A DNA stretch of 64,000 nucleotides from assembly GCA_902786365.1 (NCBI GenBank), contig CADACD010000023.1, positions 1 to 64,000 of the forward strand, written 5' to 3'. Numbering within the stretch: position 1 is the stretch's first letter; each line of letters begins with the position of its first letter. Source of the stretch: an uncultured Lachnospiraceae bacterium. Its GTDB lineage: Bacteria; Bacillota; Clostridia; Lachnospirales; Lachnospiraceae. The notes below the pieces were generated by a model, which saw only the letters and a list, made by a program, of their open reading frames with translations, was not told the origin of the DNA and did not search any database. A program made the position numbers and the translations under genes. Shown piece by piece: positions 17,601 to 25,596 of this stretch.

Positions 17601-20261
17601 ATGAAGTATAATGGATTGACCGACAAAGAGGTCGAAGAGTCAAGAGAGAAATATGGCAGCAATGTCATACCTGATTCAGAACCGACAACGTTCTGGCAGG
17701 AGTTTAAAGAAACATTCAGCGATCCGATGATTAAGATACTGCTTGTGATTGCAGTGATTATGATTGCAATGTTCTTTTTAGGGTACGCAGAAATTTATGA
17801 GCCGGCAGGAACCATTGTCGCAGTATTGATTGTCGCAATTGTCTCGGCAAAGACAGGTGTTGCCAGCGATTCAAAATATAGAGAATTAAAAGATAACACA
17901 GAAAAAGATACCTGTAAGGTATATAGAAACGGTGAAATCACTGTGATAGAAGTAGATGATGTCGTAGTAGGTGATAAGATCTTATTACAGGCAGGCAACA
18001 AGATTCCGGCAGATGGAATTTTAATAGCAGGCGACATAAGAGTTGATAACTCAGCACTCAACGGTGAGGCAGAGGAATGTAAGAAGTTTGCCACATCTGA
18101 AGATACAGAGCTCGCCGAAGAGATAACAGGTGACACATTTGTTGATGAGTATTCATTGTTCAAGGGTGCAGTTGTATTTGATGGTGAAGGTGTACTCGAT
18201 GTAAGAAGAGTCGGATTAAAGACAATGATGGGCAGGATGGCTGAGGAAATGCAGGAAGATGAGCCGGATTCACCACTCAAAGTAAAGCTTGCAAAATTGG
18301 CAAAGCAGATTTCAACATTTGGATATATCGGGGCTTCCGTGATAGCAGTTTTATATTTTGTATATTTTATTTATACATTCGATGGGGGAGCATCAGCATA
18401 TTTTGACCAGCCATGGGAAGAAATTTTAAAGAATGTTGTTGATGCGGTTTCACTAGCAGTTGTTATTATTGTCTGTGCCGTACCGGAAGGTCTTCCGCTT
18501 ATGATTTCACTTGTACTGATGCAGAATACAAGTAAGATGTTAGACCACAATGTATTGGTCAGAAAAGCAGAAGGTATCGAGACAGCAGGTTCATTAAATA
18601 TTTTATTCAGTGATAAAACAGGTACGATTACAAAAGGTAAGTTAGAGGTTGTTGAATTTTTTACAGCAGATGGAAAGACAATACCGCTTGATGAGATTTC
18701 AAAACATAAAAAGATAAGAGAATACTTAGATTTGGCGATTGGTAAAAATACATCATCCATGTTTGATGCAAATCACAATGTGATTGGTGGTAATGTAACA
18801 GACCAGGCACTCATGAAATTCATGGGAGAAGATACATTTAATAAACTGGCATCAAGCAAGGAGTATACAGTTGATGATTCACAGGGATTTAATTCAGCCA
18901 ACAAGTTCAGTCAGGCACATATTTCACAGTTAAGCAAAACATTTTATAAAGGTGCACCTGAAAGATTCCTTGACAAGGCAACAAAGATGTTAGATGAAAA
19001 AGGAAACGAAGTTCCATTAGATTTAGATAAATTAAATGAAAAGATTAATGCACTTGCAAAGAAAGCGATGAGAGTTCTTGCATTCGGATATTCCACAAAG
19101 AATATGACAGAAAATAAGATAAATGATGATGTTGTCCTTATTGGTCTTGTTGCTATCAGAGATGAGGTAAGAGCAGAGGCAAGAGATGCTATCAGAGAAG
19201 TGAAAAAAGCCGGTATTCAGGTAGTTATGATTACAGGTGACAGATTAGAAACTGCTGTTGCAATCGCAAAAGATGCAGAATTGTTAGAGAGTGATAATGA
19301 TGTTGCAATCACATCAGCAGATTTGGCCAAAATGTCAGATGATGAAGTGAAAAAGATTATCAGAGATATCAGAGTTATCGCAAGAGCATTGCCGACAGAT
19401 AAGTCAAGAATGGTAAGGCTTTGTCAGGAAATGAATCTTGTTGTAGGTATGACAGGTGATGGTGTCAACGATTCACCGGCACTTAAGAGAGCAGATGTTG
19501 GATTTGCGATGGGAAGTGGTACAGAGGCTGCCAAAGAAGCAGGAGAAATCGTTGTACTTGATGATAACTTTAAATCAATCAAAGATGCTATCTGGTATGG
19601 AAGAACCATCTATCACAATATTTTGAAGTTCTGTAAGTTCCAGTTAGTTATCAATGTGGCAGCAGTTGTGGTCAGTGCAATTGCACCATTCTTTGGAATA
19701 GAAGAACCATTGAAAGTAACACACTTATTGTTTGTCAATCTCGTTATGGATGGACTTGGAGCAATCATGCTTGGTAATGAACCGGCATTGGAAAAATATA
19801 TGGAAGAAGCACCTAGAAGAAGAGATGAGAGTATTATCAGTAAACAGATGATGGCTCAAATTGTTACAATGGGAGCATGGGCTACAATCATTAGTTTCTT
19901 ATTCTGGAAACTTCCGTTCTTTGATAAATTCTTTGATAATATTGACCAGAAGCGTGCAGGTTATTTTGTGTTATTTATTGTAACAGCATTATTCAATGGA
20001 TTTAATGTCCGTGATGATGGATTTGGTATCTTTAAAGGATTAAATGAGAACAAAGGATTTTTGAAAGTATTCTTTACAATTGTTCTTGTGCAGGCATTAA
20101 TTGTTAATGCTGCATTGATTCCGTTGAAAGCATTTGATTTTATTGGAAAGATGTTTAGCTGCGAACCGTTTGGAATTGCAGGATGGGGTATTGTAATATT
20201 ACTTGCAGTGACAATTATACCGGTTGATTTAATAAGAAAAGCGATTGTTAGAAGTAAATAA
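17601..20261 (+). CDS. P-type calcium-transporting ATPase (PMCA/SERCA-like)
   Basis: An 886-residue P2-type ATPase with ten predicted helices. The phosphorylation motif SDKTGTITKGKLE is near residue 337, the M4 ion-site motif VPEGLPLMISL near 294, TGDRLETA and the hinge TGDGVNDSPALKRADVGFAMG in the P domain, and the cation ATPase C-terminal helices follow. It exports Ca2+ (or a similar cation) using ATP. The actuator loop reads LNGEAEE where most relatives have LTGES; the key Glu is kept but the flanking Thr and Ser are not. A strong promoter and possible operator lie just upstream, so it is probably a single-gene unit. Confidence 0.88.
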   Translation: MKYNGLTDKEVEESREKYGSNVIPDSEPTTFWQEFKETFSDPMIKILLVIAVIMIAMFFLGYAEIYEPAGTIVAVLIVAIVSAKTGVASDSKYRELKDNTEKDTCKVYRNGEITVIEVDDVVVGDKILLQAGNKIPADGILIAGDIRVDNSALNGEAEECKKFATSEDTELAEEITGDTFVDEYSLFKGAVVFDGEGVLDVRRVGLKTMMGRMAEEMQEDEPDSPLKVKLAKLAKQISTFGYIGASVIAVLYFVYFIYTFDGGASAYFDQPWEEILKNVVDAVSLAVVIIVCAVPEGLPLMISLVLMQNTSKMLDHNVLVRKAEGIETAGSLNILFSDKTGTITKGKLEVVEFFTADGKTIPLDEISKHKKIREYLDLAIGKNTSSMFDANHNVIGGNVTDQALMKFMGEDTFNKLASSKEYTVDDSQGFNSANKFSQAHISQLSKTFYKGAPERFLDKATKMLDEKGNEVPLDLDKLNEKINALAKKAMRVLAFGYSTKNMTENKINDDVVLIGLVAIRDEVRAEARDAIREVKKAGIQVVMITGDRLETAVAIAKDAELLESDNDVAITSADLAKMSDDEVKKIIRDIRVIARALPTDKSRMVRLCQEMNLVVGMTGDGVNDSPALKRADVGFAMGSGTEAAKEAGEIVVLDDNFKSIKDAIWYGRTIYHNILKFCKFQLVINVAAVVVSAIAPFFGIEEPLKVTHLLFVNLVMDGLGAIMLGNEPALEKYMEEAPRRRDESIISKQMMAQIVTMGAWATIISFLFWKLPFFDKFFDNIDQKRAGYFVLFIVTALFNGFNVRDDGFGIFKGLNENKGFLKVFFTIVLVQALIVNAALIPLKAFDFIGKMFSCEPFGIAGWGIVILLAVTIIPVDLIRKAIVRSK

Positions 20262-20284
20262 AAGATTATCATTTGTAAAAATTG

Positions 20285-20321
20285 TATAATGAAAGATAGG
20301 ATTGTAGTTAAAATTTAACTA
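20285..20321 (+). promoter_or_regulatory. Ter-cluster leader: -10 box and 17-base palindrome
   Basis: A TATAAT box (20285-20290; no good -35 element) is followed by TAGTTAAA-A-TTTAACTA (20305-20321), a perfect palindrome directly before the AAAGGAGGT ribosome site of the first terD gene. It could be the operator of the whole cluster. Confidence 0.4.
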
Positions 20322-20341
20322 AACAAAGGAGGTATTGATAT

Positions 20342-20965
20342 ATGTCAATTAATTTGCAAAAAGGTCAAAAAATTGATTTGACTAAAGGTGGAACAGGACT
20401 TACCGGCGTCATGGTCGGTTTAGGATGGGATGAAGCACAGAAAGCTTCATCCGGGGGATTTTTTTCAAAGTTTAAATCACAGTCTCGGGAATATGATTTT
20501 GACTGCGACGCTTCTGCTATCCTTTTAAACGAAGAAGGAAAACTTATTGGAACAGGGGTAAATTCGTGTTGTGTATATTTTGGGAATCTAAGACATCCAA
20601 GTAATGCGATTGTTCATCAGGGAGATAATCTGACTGGTGCCGGTGATGGAGATGATGAACAGATATTTGTGGATTTGCCAAGGGTTCCGGCAGAAATACA
20701 CAAGATTGTGTTTGTTGTTAATATATATGATGCGACACCGAGAGGCCAGCATTTTGGTATGATAAGAAATGCTTATATACGACTTGTTGATATGCAAAAA
20801 AATCAGGAAATTTGTAATTTCAACCTGTCAGAAAACTATGAAGGAATGACAGGATTGGTGGTCGGAGAGTTATACAGATACAAAGGTGAATGGAAGTTTA
20901 ATGCGGTAGGACAGCCGGTAAAAGAGGCGAGCAGACTTAATTCATTATTATATTTGTACACATAG
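20342..20965 (+). CDS. TerD-family stress protein (divergent copy)
   Basis: A 207-residue TerD-domain protein. The start MSINLQKGQKIDLTK, the strand motif VGLGWD, the Asp-rich Ca2+ sites DFDCDASAILLN and GAGDGDDEQ, and the closing GEWKFNAVGQPV are characteristic. Compared with the next two copies it has an insertion after VGLGWDEAQ (SSGGFFSKFKSQSREY), a CVYFGNLRHPS segment in place of the usual FYNNL, and a different end. TerD proteins bind calcium and are linked to tellurite, phage and envelope stress; their mechanism is unresolved. It is the first gene of the cluster and follows AAAGGAGGT. Confidence 0.88.
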   Translation: MSINLQKGQKIDLTKGGTGLTGVMVGLGWDEAQKASSGGFFSKFKSQSREYDFDCDASAILLNEEGKLIGTGVNSCCVYFGNLRHPSNAIVHQGDNLTGAGDGDDEQIFVDLPRVPAEIHKIVFVVNIYDATPRGQHFGMIRNAYIRLVDMQKNQEICNFNLSENYEGMTGLVVGELYRYKGEWKFNAVGQPVKEASRLNSLLYLYT

Positions 20966-20996
20966 AATATTTTATTTTGCAGGAGGTATTTTGATT

Positions 20997-21572
20997 ATGG
21001 CTATTAATTTACAAAAAGGACAGAGAATATCATTAGATAAATCTATGAAACGTGCACTTATAGGACTTGGATGGGATACAAATAAATACGATGGTGGCGG
21101 GGCTTTTGATTTAGACGCATCCGTATTCTTGATTGGACCAACAGGAAAAATGACATGTGATGAAGATTTTGTGTTTTATAATAATCTTGAAAGCAGAAAT
21201 GGTGCAGTAAAACATATGGGAGATAACAGAACAGGTGCAGGTGATGGAGATGATGAAGTCATTCTTGTTGACTTTACAAAGATACCGGAAGAGATTTTGA
21301 AACTTGTTATTTGTGTTACAATACATGAGGCTGAGCAGAGAAGACAAAATTTTGGTCAGGTTTCTAATGCATATGTGAGAGTGGCAAAACTGAATGACGA
21401 AAATGATACACAGGGCGAGGATCAGCTCAGATTTGATTTGGAAGAAGAGTTTTATCTTGAAACAGGTATTGTTGTATGTGAGATATATAAACATGATGGA
21501 GAGTGGAAATTCAATGCAGTTGCAGCCGGATATCAGGGTGGACTGCAGACAATGTTAAATACCTATAATTAA
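20997..21572 (+). CDS. TerD-family stress protein
   Basis: A 191-residue canonical TerD-domain protein: MAINLQKGQRISLDKS, IGLGWDTN, FDLDASVFL, FVFYNNL, GAGDGDDEVILVD and GEWKFNAVAAGYQGGL. The paired Asp clusters form the calcium sites known from TerD structures. ATG 20997 is 10 bases after AGGAGG; a TTG at 20991 is too close. About 60 percent of residues seem shared with the third copy, so these two are recent duplicates, while the first is more distant. Confidence 0.92.
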   Translation: MAINLQKGQRISLDKSMKRALIGLGWDTNKYDGGGAFDLDASVFLIGPTGKMTCDEDFVFYNNLESRNGAVKHMGDNRTGAGDGDDEVILVDFTKIPEEILKLVICVTIHEAEQRRQNFGQVSNAYVRVAKLNDENDTQGEDQLRFDLEEEFYLETGIVVCEIYKHDGEWKFNAVAAGYQGGLQTMLNTYN

Positions 21573-21633
21573 GATATATTAGGGATGATAGATCAATATT
21601 TGATAAATTTATATAGATTAAGGAGGATGAATT

Positions 21634-22218
21634 ATGGCAGTAAATCTTCAAAAAGGACAGAGGGTTTCTCTTGACAATTCAATGAAATTGGCACTTGTAG
21701 GACTTGGATGGGACACAAACAGATACGATGGAGGTTTTGATTTTGACCTTGATGCATCAGCGTTTTTGCTTGGAGCCAATGGAATGTGCATGAGAGACGA
21801 AGACTTTGTATTCTACAATAACTTAAACGGAAGAGATGGGGCAGTTGTTCATCAGGGGGATAATCTTACCGGTGAAGGTGAAGGTGATGATGAAGTAATT
21901 ATCATTGATTTTTCAAAAGTGCCTGATGAGATACAAAAGATTGCAATCTGTGTAACAATACATGATGCAGTTGCGAGAAGACAGAATTTTGGTCAGGTTT
22001 CTAATGCATATATAAGAGTTGCAAAGATTGAGAATGAATTTGATACAATAGGTGTTGACCAGTTAAGATTTGATTTGGAAGAAGAGTTTTCAATAGAGAC
22101 AGCACTTGTTGTATGTGAGATATATAAGAAAAATGGTGAATGGAAATTTAATGCAGTTGCTTCAGGATTCCAGGGCGGTTTAGAAGCACTTGTCAGAAAT
22201 TATGGCTTAAATTGTTAA
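21634..22218 (+). CDS. TerD-family stress protein
   Basis: A 194-residue canonical TerD-domain protein with MAVNLQKGQRVSLDNS, VGLGWDTN, FDFDLDASAFLLG, FVFYNNL, GEGEGDDEVIIID and GEWKFNAVASGFQGGLEAL. It has AAGGAGGA before its ATG. Having three adjacent TerD paralogues is common in ter loci and suggests a multi-subunit or multi-ligand assembly. A hairpin in the 195-base gap that follows may mark a processing or partial termination point within the cluster. Confidence 0.92.
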   Translation: MAVNLQKGQRVSLDNSMKLALVGLGWDTNRYDGGFDFDLDASAFLLGANGMCMRDEDFVFYNNLNGRDGAVVHQGDNLTGEGEGDDEVIIIDFSKVPDEIQKIAICVTIHDAVARRQNFGQVSNAYIRVAKIENEFDTIGVDQLRFDLEEEFSIETALVVCEIYKKNGEWKFNAVASGFQGGLEALVRNYGLNC

Positions 22219-22267
22219 TGTTTATGAGGCTGTCGCATTAAGATTTTGCTGTGAAATAAGTTGTTTT

Positions 22268-22293
22268 CCGGTATGCAGGCTGTTGCATACCGG
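22268..22293 (+). terminator. GC-rich hairpin between terD and the radical SAM gene
   Basis: CCGGTATGCA and TGCATACCGG form a perfect 10-bp stem with a 6-base loop. No T-run follows, so it may stabilise or process the mRNA rather than end it. Confidence 0.45.
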
Positions 22294-22413
22294 CTATCAA
22301 TATATTGCAGTGATTGGCTTAGTGTGGCAGCTATGTTAATTTATTGATGATGGCAGAGGTGCTGTTCACTGGTTAGAGAATGCCCATGAAAAGTAATAAT
22401 GGAAGAGTTTGAG

Positions 22414-23049
22414 ATGGAAAATAAGACAAACAAAATTGATATTTCTCATTATGTGGAGTGTACAAAAGTTTTAGGTCCGTATCTTAGAAGTGCATTGTGG
22501 GTACATGGATGCCGTGCAAATTGTGATGGGTGTGTTGCCAAAGAAATGAATGCGGAAAAAGGGACGATATATGATGTGGATGAATTGGCAGAAATATTGA
22601 TTCGTGTTCCTCATACAGAAGGTATAACCATCAGCGGTGGAGAACCTTTTTTGCAGGCAGAAAGTCTTGTCTCTTTGATAACGGAAATAAAGAAAGCAAG
22701 AGATTACGGAGTGATTGTCTACACAGGATTTTTGTTAGAAGAATTGCAAAATTCAAAAGATGAGAATATCAAAAAAATGTTGTATAATATAGATATATTA
22801 ATTGATGGAAGATATATAAAGGAACTGGATGATAATATTCCGTACAGAGGTTCATCAAATCAAAGAATCATAGAATTGACAGACAGATACAAGGATATCA
22901 TGGATGTATACTATAACAAACATGATAAGAGAAATATTGAGATAAATGTAACCGGCAATAAGGTTTATATGATTGGAGTGCCATCCGAGTATGGACTGAA
23001 GGTATGGGAAGATTTTAAAAAGAAAGCAGGGGGAAAAAGTGGAATTTGA
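22414..23049 (+). CDS. Radical SAM protein, NrdG/activase-like
   Basis: A 211-residue single-domain radical SAM protein. CRANCDGC (CxxxCxxC, about residues 30-37) binds the 4Fe-4S cluster and ISGGEPF is the SAM-binding GGE motif. Its size and WVHGC context match the activating-enzyme group (NrdG, PflA), which makes a glycyl radical on a partner protein, but no glycyl-radical enzyme is nearby. Its place in a ter cluster suggests a role in that pathway, perhaps modifying a metabolite or a protein. ATG 22414 follows GGAAGAG by 6 bases; ATG 22399 is an alternative. It overlaps the next gene by 11 bases. Confidence 0.8.
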   Translation: MENKTNKIDISHYVECTKVLGPYLRSALWVHGCRANCDGCVAKEMNAEKGTIYDVDELAEILIRVPHTEGITISGGEPFLQAESLVSLITEIKKARDYGVIVYTGFLLEELQNSKDENIKKMLYNIDILIDGRYIKELDDNIPYRGSSNQRIIELTDRYKDIMDVYYNKHDKRNIEINVTGNKVYMIGVPSEYGLKVWEDFKKKAGGKSGI

Positions 23050-23962
23050 TTTAATGGCAAAAGATTATATTAAATTTTATCTGCTAAATGAAGTTGTGAA
23101 TTTGAAGAGTGCCAAATTTCATCTTTATCTTGAAAGTGAAGGTATTGTAAGAGATTTTTTGGATATAAAGACAGACAAAGCTGTTTACAGATTCAACAAT
23201 TTTAATGTATCAGAAGATGGGATTAATAATTGTATCACATTTAGACCGATTGTTGTGGGCTGTTATTCCTATTTTGAGATTGAGGGACAGCTGCCGATAA
23301 AAGTGGAGATTATCAGAAATGGAACAGGTACTGTTGAAAAGGCATTTACAATGATGCCGGGAAAAACGAAGATAGTGTTTGAACCTGATGGAATCAAAAA
23401 ATACTTGTTGAAAGTGGAGCAGAATGCGCAGATAGTTCAAAATGCGAAAATAGTTCAAAATGCAATGTATGGACAACAGGAAGGTCAGCAGCAAGCCACT
23501 TTACAAACGCAAAATTTAACTTCAGAAGACAATATTTCCATGAAACAGGACAGATTACATAACTTGGAAAATCAGCGAAGAGATTTAAGACTTGGAAATG
23601 ATAGAATCAGTGAAGAAATCAACAAAATCAATGAAGAAATTTTGCAGCTTGAGGAAAGAAAAAGACAACTGACAGAAAATAAAAATAATTTGCAGACACA
23701 TATGGATAGACTGCAGGAAGAATATGAAAAAGATTATGCTCAATTTGAAAGTGATGCCGAGGATATCAGGGCAAGGTATACTGTAGATGAGGAAATTATA
23801 CGCATGTATGCCGGTAAAGATGTGAAACCAATAGAAGAATTGCTAATGCAGGCAGAAAATCTGATAGAAAATATTGAACAGCAGATAAAGAATTTTGTGA
23901 TGGTACAGCAGAAAAAGACATCAGACATTGAAGAAGAGTTGAAAATTGGAAAAAAAGAATAG
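23039..23962 (+). CDS. Ter-cluster protein: beta domain plus coiled coil
   Basis: A 307-residue protein I do not recognise. Residues 1-125 appear beta-rich (FYLLNEVVNLKSAKFHLYL, GCYSYFEIEGQLPIKVEII) with no membrane segment. A Gln-rich linker contains a twofold QIVQNAK repeat and QQEGQQQA. Residues about 170-305 form a long charged coiled coil (LENQRRDLRLGNDRISEEI). The GTG start at 23039 follows AGGGGG by 5 bases and overlaps the radical SAM gene, implying translational coupling; ATG 23054 is possible. It probably serves as a scaffold or adaptor in the Ter complex; this is inferred only from position and shape. Confidence 0.65.
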   Translation: MEFDLMAKDYIKFYLLNEVVNLKSAKFHLYLESEGIVRDFLDIKTDKAVYRFNNFNVSEDGINNCITFRPIVVGCYSYFEIEGQLPIKVEIIRNGTGTVEKAFTMMPGKTKIVFEPDGIKKYLLKVEQNAQIVQNAKIVQNAMYGQQEGQQQATLQTQNLTSEDNISMKQDRLHNLENQRRDLRLGNDRISEEINKINEEILQLEERKRQLTENKNNLQTHMDRLQEEYEKDYAQFESDAEDIRARYTVDEEIIRMYAGKDVKPIEELLMQAENLIENIEQQIKNFVMVQQKKTSDIEEELKIGKKE

Positions 23963-24101
23963 AAACAGGAACAGCAGTAATTGAATCATTTTCATTTGTG
24001 GAGAGATGGCTGATATGAAAAGTGTATCAAAGATGAACATGATGATGAATCGACTGCCGTATTGGCAATGATTGAGAATGGAATGATGCAGGGGAAGAGA
24101 T

Positions 24102-25550
24102 ATGGATGAAATCAAAAGATTAGAGAGACAAATTCGTGAACTTCAGGAAGAATTGCAAAAACAAAATTTTCAAGCGGCGAGAATGAGGCAGGAACTTGCT
24201 GATGAAAATTTAAGAAAACTGCAGGCATATCAGGCAGAAATGCAGACAAATCTTGACAGACATGATAAAGAAGTTCAAAAAGAATATGACAGACTGTTAA
24301 AAGAATACCAGGATAGTGTCAACGAAGAATTGCGGGAACAGCAGTTACAGATGAATGATGAGTACCAAAAACTTCTTATCAATACGCAGGTAAAAGAAAG
24401 AGAGTGGCAGGAAAAGACAAGACAGCTGCAGCAATTGATTGATGAACTGAAAAAAAGTGGGGTAGAAAAGGATAAAGTATCTTCACAAGAGGCAAGAAAG
24501 TACCTTGAAGAATCGATGAGAGCCTATAAGAACGTGGAAAAGAAACCTCATGAAAAGTTTTTTCCTAAAAGACTTCATAATTATCACAATGCAATCAGAG
24601 AGGCACGAACAATGTACGAGAGTGGACTCAATGAGGCTGCAATTGCGATTTCAATTTCGGCAAAATCAGGTGTGAACAGACTGGGATATGATGTTGATGA
24701 CGAATTTGATGAGTGGAAAAGACAGTATTTTATATTGAAAAATAAAGTAGGGTCCATTTATCTGAAATTGAATGACGAGATTGATATATGGGGAAAATTT
24801 TCGGGCAGTCATACAAGAAAAAAAGAGGATAAAATCAATGGGCAAAAGGCAGTCAATTTCTGGTCAAAAGGTGAATATGGAAATATTTGCAACCAAATAG
24901 CCCTGATAGGGAAAGAAATTGCACTTGCAGAATCTGAGGGTGTGGAAAGCTATTTAAAACAGGATAAGAGCATGTCAGGAGATGACATAAAGAAGTATAT
25001 TGATAAAGTAGATGAACTGGAAAAAAAGTTTAACAGTCTGCAGATTTTATATAAAAATCAATATGAGGCATCATGTGAAAGATCAGACTGGGGTGAACGA
25101 ATCATTGATTTTTTTACTGACGAACTCAATTTGTTATGGATTGAATCAGAAAGTCATTTTAGAATGGCTGATGAAAATACAATGAATAGCATTGATTACA
25201 CCGGATATATGAAAACTTTTTTTGGTGATAATTATGAAACGGTTGATATGAGACAATGGCTCGAACTAGTCTTTGCAAATGCATCTGATACAAAGATATT
25301 TATCTATCTCATTCCTTATGAAAAGGGAACCATGGTAGAGAATAGAATAGTCTTATATATTGATTTTTCGGGTGCAGTAAATGAAGAATATTCAAAGCAG
25401 ATCTACTTGCATATATGTGAAAGCATCGGTTTTGAGGATAATGGAATTATCCGTTATGCATCGGATGTCAATGACTTAAAGAATAATGTCAATCGAACTT
25501 TAAGTGATACCGGAAAATCCATTGAGAAGAAGATACAGAAAATGAAATAA
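24102..25550 (+). CDS. Ter-cluster coiled-coil protein (paralogue A)
   Basis: A 482-residue soluble protein. Residues 1-140 form a continuous coiled coil (IRELQEELQKQNFQAARMRQ). The central helical part carries RLHNYHNAIREARTMYESGL-NEAAIAIS followed by DEWKRQYFIL, and the C-terminal 170 residues begin with RIIDFFTDELNLLWI and look alpha/beta. The same central and C-terminal motifs appear in the next gene, so the two are paralogues. I know of no assigned function. GGGGAAG lies 5 bases before the ATG. A 140-base gap separates it from the preceding gene, holding a short frame-broken coding-like stretch. Confidence 0.7.
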   Translation: MDEIKRLERQIRELQEELQKQNFQAARMRQELADENLRKLQAYQAEMQTNLDRHDKEVQKEYDRLLKEYQDSVNEELREQQLQMNDEYQKLLINTQVKEREWQEKTRQLQQLIDELKKSGVEKDKVSSQEARKYLEESMRAYKNVEKKPHEKFFPKRLHNYHNAIREARTMYESGLNEAAIAISISAKSGVNRLGYDVDDEFDEWKRQYFILKNKVGSIYLKLNDEIDIWGKFSGSHTRKKEDKINGQKAVNFWSKGEYGNICNQIALIGKEIALAESEGVESYLKQDKSMSGDDIKKYIDKVDELEKKFNSLQILYKNQYEASCERSDWGERIIDFFTDELNLLWIESESHFRMADENTMNSIDYTGYMKTFFGDNYETVDMRQWLELVFANASDTKIFIYLIPYEKGTMVENRIVLYIDFSGAVNEEYSKQIYLHICESIGFEDNGIIRYASDVNDLKNNVNRTLSDTGKSIEKKIQKMK

Positions 25551-25596
25551 AAATCAGAGAACGAAATAGAAAAGAAAATAGAAGGAGGATTTTGAA

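Noticed and set aside
23963-24101. Short coding-like stretch YEKCIKDEHDDES between two ter genes
   Set aside because: It has no start codon and is only about 30 codons long; perhaps a remnant, but not called.
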